Shown here piece by piece: positions 1 through 5,140 of a DNA stretch of 5,140 nt. Source of the stretch: Ruminococcus flavefaciens (lineage in GTDB: Bacteria > Bacillota > Clostridia > Oscillospirales > Ruminococcaceae); assembly GCA_002350065.1 (NCBI GenBank), contig DEDQ01000001.1:56507-61646 (forward strand), in the 5' to 3' direction. How positions within the stretch are numbered: position 1 is the first letter of the stretch; each line of letters opens with the position of its first letter. A model generated the notes under the pieces. That model saw only the letters and a list, made by a program, of their open reading frames with translations, was not told where the DNA came from and ran no database searches. Both the position numbers and the translations under genes were made by a program.

Positions 1-2
1 GG

Positions 3-131
3 GATAGTCTGCTTTCGCTCGACGGCAGAAATTCGGGACGGAGATTCAATAATAATGCGGTGTCCGCGTCGACTCTCGCGCTGTTAAATGTCTGTCTTTT
101 GCTTTATTATGAATTTGAAATTTTATATTGA
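3..131 (+). other. Unassigned 5' flank; possible 3' end of an upstream gene
   Basis: A plus-strand frame is open from base 3 to a TGA at 129-131, giving at most 42 residues (starting DSLLSLDGRNSGRR and ending YYEFEILY). I recognise no domain in it. Its first 85 bases are GC-richer and look more like coding DNA than the AT-rich stretch after them, so it could be the tail of an upstream protein or of an RNA gene. Its stop overlaps the -35 box of the helicase promoter. The minus strand also stays open from about 103 to 2, but has no ATG and no ribosome binding site. A short GCGG-TGT-CCGC hairpin (57-67) has no T-run after it, so it is not a terminator. Identity is unknown. Confidence 0.2.
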
Positions 132-156
132 TATTTTTTTACAGATGTGCTATAAT
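128..156 (+). promoter_or_regulatory. Sigma-A promoter of the pcrA-pyk operon
   Basis: The -35 box TTGATA (128-133) and the -10 box TATAAT (151-156) are 17 bases apart. TGC directly before the -10 box gives an extended -10 element. Transcription should start near 162-164. That leaves a leader of about 100 nt before the preferred helicase start at 265, and makes initiation at the first in-frame ATG (172) unlikely. I see no LexA-type SOS box (CGAAC-N4-GTTCG) between 1 and 264. Confidence 0.8.
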
Positions 157-162
157 TGTATT

Positions 163-264
163 AAGTTTTGAATGCTTAGGCAGCATTTACGGAAAATGAG
201 ATATCAGAAAAACACAGGGATGACATCCGCAAAACATGATAATTCATTATTAGGGAGAATATCT
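163..264 (+). promoter_or_regulatory. 5' leader of the helicase mRNA, with the start-deciding RBS
   Basis: AGGGAG at 252-257 lies 7 bases before the ATG at 265 and is the only good Shine-Dalgarno sequence near the helicase start. Two small symmetric elements lie in the leader. One is a short hairpin, AATGC (171-175) with GCATT (183-187). The other is an 11-base dyad, GGATGACATCC (218-228), whose one-base centre is too tight to fold as a hairpin, so it could only matter as a DNA site. I recognise no known riboswitch class. Confidence 0.55.
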
Positions 265-2628
265 ATGGATAAGGAATCTTTCATGAAACTGAGACAGGCG
301 GCGCTCGAGAAGTATTTCAGCCGCATGAACGACAGACAGCGTGAGGCTGTTTTTACGGTCAACGGACCCGTCCTCGTGCTCGCGGGCGCCGGAAGCGGTA
401 AAACTACCGTTATCGTAAACCGTATCGCAAATATGATAAACTTCGGCAACGCTTACTACGCCGAGCCGAAGGAGATAAACGACATGGACGCTTCCGTTCT
501 CAGGGATTACGCCGAGGGCAGAGAGGACGACATCGAATTTATCCGTTCCATTATTGCAAGCGAACCCGTAAAGCCGTGGAATATCCTCGCGATAACCTTT
601 ACCAACAAGGCGGCCGGTGAGCTCAAAGAGCGCCTTGCGGCTATGCTCGGCGAGGAAGCAGGTATGATACACGCTTCTACCTTCCATTCTGCCTGCGTAA
701 GGATACTCCGCAGTGAGATAGAGGCTCTCGGCTACGGCAGAGACTTCACTATATACGATTCCGACGACAGCCAGCGCCTTATGAAAAATGTCATGGCTGA
801 GCTCGACGTTTCGGAAAAACAGCTTGCTCCGAAATCGGTACTCGCTGAGATAAGCAGCGCCAAGGACAAGATGATATCCCCTGCGCAGCTCCGCGAGGAA
901 GCTGGTATGGACTACCGCAAAAAGACTATTGCCAAGCTCTATAAGCTCTATAATGAGCGCTTACAGGCTGCAAATGCTCTCGATTTCGACGATATCCTCT
1001 GCAAGACAGTCGAGCTCTTCAAGAGCTTCCCTGACGTGCTTGAAAAGTACCGCAATAAGTACAAATACATAATGGTCGACGAGTATCAGGATACAAACCA
1101 TGTGCAGTTCCTGCTCGTGTCCATGCTCTCGGCGGGACACCGCAATCTCTGCGTAGTCGGCGACGATGACCAGAGCATTTACAAGTTCCGCGGTGCAAAT
1201 ATTGAGAATATACTCGGCTTTGAGGCTCAGTTCGAGGGTGCAAAGGTCATTCGCCTCGAGCAGAATTACCGCTCGACTCAGACTATCCTTGACGCCGCTA
1301 ACTCGGTTATATCCAACAATGCAAGCCGCAAGGAGAAAAAGCTCTGGACGGACGGCAAAAAGGGCGACCAGATTTACTGGTACAAGGCTTATGACGAGAA
1401 CGACGAGGCTCAGTTCATAGCGGATACCATAAAGAAAGACCATGCTGAAACAGGCTCTTATTCGCGTAATGCAGTGCTTTACAGAATGAATGCACAGTCG
1501 AATATCATCGAGCGTGCGCTGGTCAAGGCGAATATCCCTTACAGAGTTTACGGCGGTATGCGTTTCTATGACCGCAAGGAGATAAAGGATATCATCTCTT
1601 ACCTTGCATTTATCAACAATCCGAATGATATGCTCCGTTTCAGACGTATTATAAACGAGCCCAAGAGGGGAATAGGCGACTCAACTATCGCCCTCATCGA
1701 CGATATCAGCCGTGACCTCAAGCTCAATGCTTATGAAGTGATCACTCACTGCGAGGACTATGCTCCGCTTGCGAAAAAGACTTCGGCTCTTAAAACTGCG
1801 GCGGCGATGTTCACATCGCTCATGGAAAAGGCGGAGACCCTCCCGCTTGATGAGCTGCTTGATGCGGTCCTTGATGAGACCGGCTACCTCGCGAGCCTGA
1901 AAGCTCTCGAAAACGGTGATACCAAGGCTGAGAACGTTGAAGAACTGCGTACCTCTATCGTGCAGTATATGGAGCAGGCTGAGGAACCCTCGCTCGGCGG
2001 ATTTCTTGAGGAGGTCGCTCTCTACACTGAGGCTGACCGCGATGACGGCTCCGACGACAGGGTAACACTCATGACTATCCATTCTGCAAAGGGTCTTGAA
2101 TACGATAATGTTTTCGTTACCGGTCTCGAGGACGGTATTTTCCCGAGCTCCCGCTCCCTCGACAGTGAAGAGGACACCGAGGAGGAACGCCGTCTTGCTT
2201 ATGTTGCGATAACCCGTGCAAAAAAGCAGCTCTATATCACCAGTGCGAGCCGCAGAATGCTCTTCGGTCAGACCCAGCATAACGTTACTTCCCGCTTTAT
2301 CCGCGAGATAGGCAGGGATATGATATACAAGAACGACAACGCCGCGGCAGTCCGCAGCCGTATCGAGGAGAAGGATAACTCCGTTACCGAGGTGCGTTCA
2401 TCATCGCTCCAGCAGCAGCTTGCCCGCGAAAAGCGGAGCTCCGGTGCTGCTAAGGAGGTCGTGACTTATACGGTCGGCGAAAAGGTCGCTCACAGCATTT
2501 TCGGCGAGGGAACTATCCTTTCCGTGAAGCCGATGTCGAACGATTCCATGCTTGAGATTGCTTTTGAAAAGGTCGGCACTAAAAAAATTATGGCAAATTA
2601 CGCCAAGCTCAGAAAGCTTGACGACTAA
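265..2628 (+). CDS. pcrA: ATP-dependent 3'-5' DNA helicase, PcrA/UvrD type (SF1A)
   Basis: This 787-residue protein is an ATP-driven 3'-5' DNA translocase and helicase. The family acts in nucleotide excision repair, rolling-circle replication, clearing of RecA filaments and removal of stalled RNA polymerase. All SF1A motifs are present, numbered from the ATG at 265: Walker A GAGSGKTT (41-48), FTNKAA (112-117), TFHS (139-142), DEYQDT (272-277), GDDDQSIYKFRGA (299-311), QNYRS (333-337), GGMRFYDRKEIKD (430-442), TIHSAKGLE (604-612) and VAITRA (647-652). The C-terminal part from about 735 (GEKVAHSIFGEGTI) is the Tudor-like domain that binds RNA polymerase in Bacillus PcrA, which favours PcrA over Rep. 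An extra segment of about 39 residues lies between the Walker A motif and motif Ia. The frame opens at 172, but I chose 265 because AGGGAG sits 7 bases upstream and the protein then begins like its relatives. Pyruvate kinase follows after 14 bases. Confidence 0.95.
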   Translation: MDKESFMKLRQAALEKYFSRMNDRQREAVFTVNGPVLVLAGAGSGKTTVIVNRIANMINFGNAYYAEPKEINDMDASVLRDYAEGREDDIEFIRSIIASEPVKPWNILAITFTNKAAGELKERLAAMLGEEAGMIHASTFHSACVRILRSEIEALGYGRDFTIYDSDDSQRLMKNVMAELDVSEKQLAPKSVLAEISSAKDKMISPAQLREEAGMDYRKKTIAKLYKLYNERLQAANALDFDDILCKTVELFKSFPDVLEKYRNKYKYIMVDEYQDTNHVQFLLVSMLSAGHRNLCVVGDDDQSIYKFRGANIENILGFEAQFEGAKVIRLEQNYRSTQTILDAANSVISNNASRKEKKLWTDGKKGDQIYWYKAYDENDEAQFIADTIKKDHAETGSYSRNAVLYRMNAQSNIIERALVKANIPYRVYGGMRFYDRKEIKDIISYLAFINNPNDMLRFRRIINEPKRGIGDSTIALIDDISRDLKLNAYEVITHCEDYAPLAKKTSALKTAAAMFTSLMEKAETLPLDELLDAVLDETGYLASLKALENGDTKAENVEELRTSIVQYMEQAEEPSLGGFLEEVALYTEADRDDGSDDRVTLMTIHSAKGLEYDNVFVTGLEDGIFPSSRSLDSEEDTEEERRLAYVAITRAKKQLYITSASRRMLFGQTQHNVTSRFIREIGRDMIYKNDNAAAVRSRIEEKDNSVTEVRSSSLQQQLAREKRSSGAAKEVVTYTVGEKVAHSIFGEGTILSVKPMSNDSMLEIAFEKVGTKKIMANYAKLRKLDD

Positions 2629-2632
2629 GGAG
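2627..2632 (+). promoter_or_regulatory. Ribosome binding site of pyk, overlapping the pcrA stop codon
   Basis: AAGGAG begins within the TAA stop codon of the helicase gene and ends 10 bases before the pyk ATG at 2643. No terminator or convincing promoter lies between the two genes, so ribosomes ending on pcrA would be released next to the pyk start. This supports co-transcription and perhaps translational coupling. Confidence 0.8.
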
Positions 2633-2642
2633 ATACACATAC

Positions 2643-4067
2643 ATGAGAAAAACCAAGATAGTATGCACTATAGGTCCTGCTACAGATGACGAAAATATTA
2701 TGCGCGAGCTCATGCTCGCAGGCATGAACGTTGCCCGCTTTAACTTTTCCCACGGCGACTACGAGACCCATGAGAAGCGCTTCCGCCAGATAGAGCGCCT
2801 CAGAAAGGAGCTCGACCTCCCCGTTGCGACTCTGCTCGATACAAAGGGCCCGGAGATACGTCTCGGCAAATTTGTCGATGATAAGCCTGTTGAGATTCAT
2901 GACGGCGACACATATACTCTCACTACTGAGGACGTTCCCTGCACTGCCGAAGTCGGAAGCATCAGCTTCAGCAAGCTCCCGCGCGACGTCAGCATCGGTA
3001 CTCGTATACTCATCAACGACGGTGTTATTGAGCTCGTTGCAGAAAAGGTCACCAAGACCGATATCATCTGCCGCGTTATCCACGGCGGAAAGCTCTCCAA
3101 CAACAAGGGTATCAACGTTCCCGGAGTTCAGCTCTCGATGCCCTATCTCAGCGAGAGAGACATGGACGACCTCGAGTTCGGCTCTAAAATGGGATTCGAC
3201 TTCATCGCCGCAAGCTTTGTCCGTTCGGCGGCTGATATAAACTACCTCAGAAAATTCACTCAGAGCCTCGGCTGGTTCGATGTCCGTATTATCGCAAAGA
3301 TAGAGAATTCCGACGGCGTTGAGAACATCGACGAGATCCTCGAAGCCGCTGACGGCATAATGGTCGCTCGCGGTGACATGGGCGTTGAGATCCCCTTCGA
3401 GCAGATACCGGCTATTCAGAAACGCCTTATCCACAAAGGCTACAACGCCGGAAAACAGGTCGTTACGGCTACTCAGATGCTCGAATCCATGATCACTAAT
3501 CCTCGTCCGACACGAGCTGAGATAACTGACGTTGCAAATGCTATCTACGACGGCACGAGCGCTATTATGCTCTCCGGCGAGACCGCAGCAGGTGCTTATC
3601 CTGTTGAAGCTGTAAAGACTATGGCTCTCATCGCTGAAACGACTGAGAACAACATCGACTACAAGGGCAGATTCTCGAAGCGCAGTTCAAATCCGGATGG
3701 CAGTATCGCTGAGGCTATCGCTCATGCGACTGTAACTACTGCTCACGACCTTGACGCGAGAGCTATCATCACTGTTTCGCTCGGCGGACAGACTGCTCGT
3801 CTTATCTCGAAATACCGTCCGCTCTGCCCGATAATAAGCTGCACTATGAGCGAGGTAGTATGCCGTCAGATGAATATGAGCTGGGGCGTTATTCCCTACA
3901 TCATCGACGAGAAAAACAGTACCGATGAGCTCTTTGCGGCGGCTGTTCACGAAGCTGAAGAGCACAGGCTTGTCGAGGACGGCGACCTTGTCGCTATCAC
4001 GGCAGGAGTTCCGCTCGGCGTATCAGGTACCACTAACCTCATGAAGGTCGAACGAATCGGCAAATAA
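2643..4067 (+). CDS. pyk: Pyruvate kinase (EC 2.7.1.40)
   Basis: This cytoplasmic 474-residue enzyme transfers phosphate from phosphoenolpyruvate to ADP, giving pyruvate and ATP in the last step of glycolysis. It has the usual order: N-terminal (beta/alpha)8 half (1-70) with ARFNFSHG (31-38), a B-domain lid (about 71-170), the second barrel half, and a C-terminal allosteric domain (about 345-474). By family alignment the active-site residues are R32, N34, S36, D66, T67, K219 and E221 (AKIEN), D245 (ARGDMGVE) and T277 (TATQMLESM). E71 in DTKGPEIR matches the Glu typical of potassium-dependent enzymes. TVSLGGQTAR (377-386) lies where the effector-phosphate loop is expected. It ends at normal core length, without the extra PEP-utiliser-like C-terminal domain of Bacillus pyruvate kinase. 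It lies 14 bases after pcrA and probably shares its promoter; no phosphofructokinase gene is adjacent in this window. Confidence 0.97.
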   Translation: MRKTKIVCTIGPATDDENIMRELMLAGMNVARFNFSHGDYETHEKRFRQIERLRKELDLPVATLLDTKGPEIRLGKFVDDKPVEIHDGDTYTLTTEDVPCTAEVGSISFSKLPRDVSIGTRILINDGVIELVAEKVTKTDIICRVIHGGKLSNNKGINVPGVQLSMPYLSERDMDDLEFGSKMGFDFIAASFVRSAADINYLRKFTQSLGWFDVRIIAKIENSDGVENIDEILEAADGIMVARGDMGVEIPFEQIPAIQKRLIHKGYNAGKQVVTATQMLESMITNPRPTRAEITDVANAIYDGTSAIMLSGETAAGAYPVEAVKTMALIAETTENNIDYKGRFSKRSSNPDGSIAEAIAHATVTTAHDLDARAIITVSLGGQTARLISKYRPLCPIISCTMSEVVCRQMNMSWGVIPYIIDEKNSTDELFAAAVHEAEEHRLVEDGDLVAITAGVPLGVSGTTNLMKVERIGK

Positions 4068-4069
4068 AC

Positions 4070-4105
4070 AAAAAAAGGACGGCTCGAAGCCGTCCTTGAT
4101 TTTTT
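4070..4105. terminator. Bidirectional intrinsic terminator between convergent genes
   Basis: AAGGACGGC (4075-4083) pairs perfectly with GCCGTCCTT (4089-4097) around a five-base TCGAA loop. On the plus strand a T-run follows at 4100-4105, which ends the pcrA-pyk transcript. On the minus strand the A-run 4070-4076 reads as seven T's right after the stem, which ends the convergent gene whose stop codon is at 4107-4109. The structure fills nearly all of the 39 bases between the two stop codons. Confidence 0.93.
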
Positions 4106-4106
4106 A

Positions 4107-4856
4107 TCAATAGAATGTGTATGAATCGTAGTTGTAGCTGTAAGCTGAATCCTTATCGTCTACCTTGCGCTTTGCGTCCTTGTAAAGCTCGTTCATAGAT
4201 ACTTTTGTTCTGGTACTGGGATGATAATTGTCGTAGTAAGTAGGACCGTCTACTGTTCCGCCGGGATATGTGCCGACTGTTTTTTTGTTGTCCCAGCTTT
4301 CGGAATTTGCTGCGTATGTAGCGGAATATCCTTCTACAACGACAAACCAGTCGACTTTGTCATTGTCTGCGAAGAAATTGTCCATTTTACCATAGAAATC
4401 ATCAACGTTAACGGTTGACGGTACATTGAAGTTCTTCTTTTCGTCTGATGAGATTATGTAATAGCCGTATATCTTTGTGCCTTCTTCATCTAATTCGGTG
4501 AGCGCAGAATTAGAAGCTTTATAAATACTGCTTGCGGTGCTGTTCATTGATGAGAGCTTAGCCTTTTGTGTATATCCGAGCATCGCTGGAACAAGTATTG
4601 CTGCCAGTATGGCGACAATAATAAGAACAACTAATATTATGGGAAGGATTATGAGCCATATCCACCATAAGCTCTGCTTTTTGGGCTGTTGCTGCTGCTG
4701 ATAAGCCATGTTGTTGTACATGGGCTGACCCATTGGCGGCGGTGGCGGTGTATTCTGTGTGGGAGCTCCGTTTGGAGCAGGATTAGCTGTTGAGTTAGTG
4801 CAGCTGCATACCTCGCCCTCGGCGAGAAGCTTGCCGCAGTTCTGACAAAATGGCAT
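4107..4856 (-). CDS. Zinc-ribbon, single-pass membrane protein with pilin-like helix
   Basis: I cannot name this 249-residue protein. Residues 1-20 form a small zinc ribbon with C4, C7, C17 and C19 (CxxC-x9-CxC; the second pair is one residue tighter than the common CxxC). These are its only cysteines. A Pro/Asn/Gln-rich linker follows (21-61), with five Pro at 37-41 and five Gln at 53-57. Residues 63-91 form one strong transmembrane helix. Its end, ILAAILVPAMLGYTQKAK, resembles the N-terminal helix of type IV pilins and pseudopilins (ILAAIAIPAY). Aligning P90 with pilin Pro22 shows no Gly at the cleavage site and Ile instead of Glu5, so prepilin peptidase should not process it. Two Lys (59-60) before the helix suggest the zinc ribbon stays inside and residues 95-249, rich in Tyr, Asp and Ser, lie outside. 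The gene has its own promoter and is alone on its strand. Its base composition looks more AT-rich than its neighbours. The ORF is well supported; the function is unknown. Confidence 0.88.
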   Translation of the reverse strand: MPFCQNCGKLLAEGEVCSCTNSTANPAPNGAPTQNTPPPPPMGQPMYNNMAYQQQQQPKKQSLWWIWLIILPIILVVLIIVAILAAILVPAMLGYTQKAKLSSMNSTASSIYKASNSALTELDEEGTKIYGYYIISSDEKKNFNVPSTVNVDDFYGKMDNFFADNDKVDWFVVVEGYSATYAANSESWDNKKTVGTYPGGTVDGPTYYDNYHPSTRTKVSMNELYKDAKRKVDDKDSAYSYNYDSYTFY

Positions 4857-4864
4857 TGTGTATC

Positions 4865-4896
4865 ACTCCTATTATAATGTCTGCGGAGAAACTCCG
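4865..4896 (-). promoter_or_regulatory. RBS and 5' hairpin of the zinc-ribbon gene
   Basis: On the minus strand AGGAGT (4870-4865) lies about 9 bases before the ATG, which fixes the start at 4856. Upstream, CGGAG-TTT-CTCCG (4896-4884) forms a five-pair hairpin at nearly the very 5' end of the predicted transcript. Such a hairpin may simply protect the mRNA end. Its CUCC arm could also pair with GGAG of the ribosome binding site, but four pairs is weak evidence for regulation. Confidence 0.6.
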
Positions 4897-4904
4897 ATAA
4901 TTCC

Positions 4905-4933
4905 ATTATAATATCTAATTTTCAAAATTACAA
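4905..4933 (-). promoter_or_regulatory. Sigma-A promoter of the zinc-ribbon gene
   Basis: Reading the minus strand, the -35 box TTGTAA (4933-4928, four of six consensus bases) and a perfect -10 box TATAAT (4910-4905) are 17 bases apart. Transcription should start near 4898, leaving a leader of about 42 nt. The same octamer ATTATAAT recurs at 4871-4878, but no -35 box lies at the right distance from that copy. Confidence 0.65.
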
Positions 4934-5002
4934 GCATTAAAGGAAATGTTTTACGTTTGTGTTAATATGATACATATTTTATTGGCGGATTTGTGCATAA
5001 AG

Positions 5003-5074
5003 CATACAATGCGGCAAATATTGATATTAAAATCTTTTTTTTAAAAAAGGTATTGACAAACGGAGCATTGTATG
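5003..5074. repeat. 10-bp perfect inverted repeat flanking the T-box promoter region
   Basis: CATACAATGC (5003-5012) is the exact reverse complement of GCATTGTATG (5065-5074), with 52 bases between the arms. The second arm lies inside the 17-base spacer between the -35 and -10 boxes of the T-box promoter. The match does not extend beyond 10 bases on either side. It could be a pair of half-sites for a repressor or simply chance in AT-rich DNA. The rest of the 4934-5052 stretch shows no ORF and no other RNA gene that I can recognise. Confidence 0.45.
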
Positions 5075-5081
5075 ATATAAT
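5053..5081 (+). promoter_or_regulatory. Consensus sigma-A promoter of the T-box leader
   Basis: The -35 box TTGACA (5053-5058) and the -10 box TATAAT (5076-5081) are both perfect and 17 bases apart. An A/T block, TTTTTTTTAAAAAA (5035-5048), lies just upstream and resembles an UP element that binds the RNA polymerase alpha subunit. Transcription should start near 5088. A promoter this strong fits a unit whose expression is then limited by attenuation in the leader. Confidence 0.93.
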
Positions 5082-5087
5082 CTTAAA

Positions 5088-5140
5088 CATAGGCTGTGAC
5101 GAAGAATAGGCAGGGCGAAAGCATTTCAGAGAACTGATGG
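5088..5140 (+). promoter_or_regulatory. T-box riboswitch, 5' part of Stem I (cut by window end)
   Basis: Just after the predicted transcription start the sequence reads GTGACGAAGAATAG (5095-5108), like the conserved base of T-box Stem I (GA or K-turn motif). Then CAGAGAACTGATGG (5127-5140) matches the conserved AG-bulge segment (AGAGAG-x-x-GGTGG type). T-box leaders bind a specific tRNA and let transcription of the downstream gene continue when that tRNA is uncharged. The specifier loop, antiterminator (TGGNACCGCG-like) and terminator all lie beyond the window, so the amino acid and the controlled gene cannot be read here. Confidence 0.8.

Noticed and set aside
57..67. GCGG-TGT-CCGC hairpin as a terminator for an upstream gene
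   Set aside because: The stem has only four pairs and no T-run follows it.
218..228. GGATGACATCC dyad as a defined operator
   Set aside because: It is a clean 11-base palindrome in the helicase leader, but it matches no regulator site I know and is short enough to occur by chance.
961..1443. 160-codon minus-strand frame opposite pcrA with hydrophobic stretches
   Set aside because: The apparent membrane-like segments arise from antisense reading of helicase motifs II to IV. There is no promoter or ribosome binding site.
1681..2280. 199-codon minus-strand frame opposite pcrA
   Set aside because: It overlaps helicase motifs V and VI, which explain the sequence fully. The antisense product shows no domain and is read as a shadow.
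2625..3434. 269-codon open frame on the minus strand opposite pyk
   Set aside because: It is antisense to clear pyruvate kinase motifs, has no ribosome binding site that I can see and no recognisable domain. Codon bias (GAG, CTC, GAC) keeps stops rare on the opposite strand.
4107..4856. Zinc-ribbon gene as a true type IV pilin
   Set aside because: There is no prepilin leader, no cleavage Gly and no Glu5, and about 68 residues including a zinc ribbon precede the helix.
4966..4971. TATGAT as a plus-strand -10 box in the intergenic region
   Set aside because: No acceptable -35 box lies 16-18 bases upstream, and the consensus promoter at 5053-5081 already accounts for the downstream transcript.

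Overview
This window looks like ordinary chromosome from a Gram-positive anaerobe of the class Clostridia, probably a Ruminococcus-like member of the Oscillospiraceae. The inference rests on Bacillota-type sigma-A promoters, strong AGGAG ribosome binding sites, a PcrA-type helicase, a T-box leader, and codon use rich in GAG, CTC and GAC over an AT-rich intergenic background. Genus and species cannot be fixed from the sequence alone.

Layout. Bases 1-127 are unassigned, at most the 3' end of an upstream gene. A near-consensus promoter (128-156) and a leader of about 100 nt precede a PcrA/UvrD superfamily 1 helicase (265-2628). Fourteen bases later comes pyruvate kinase (2643-4067), almost certainly in the same transcript. 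A strong hairpin with T-runs on both sides (4070-4105) ends this operon and also the convergent minus-strand gene. That gene (4107-4856, minus) encodes an N-terminal zinc ribbon, a Pro/Gln-rich linker, one pilin-like transmembrane helix and a Tyr/Asp-rich outer domain. It has its own promoter and ribosome binding site. The last 284 bases are a divergent intergenic region. They hold a 10-bp inverted repeat, a consensus sigma-A promoter (5053-5081) and the first part of a T-box riboswitch that runs off the window; the gene it controls is not visible.

How the parts relate. The helicase serves repair, replication and removal of stalled RNA polymerase, while pyruvate kinase makes ATP and pyruvate at the end of glycolysis. 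They have no obvious joint pathway and probably just share a transcription unit. The T-box shows that the next gene responds to an uncharged tRNA, so it is likely an aminoacyl-tRNA synthetase or an amino-acid biosynthesis or transport gene.

I see no mobile element, CRISPR array, tRNA or rRNA. Nothing here clearly forms a new system. The least ordinary item is the zinc-ribbon/pilin-like membrane protein, followed by the helicase's extra segment of about 39 residues and the inverted repeat placed in the T-box promoter.
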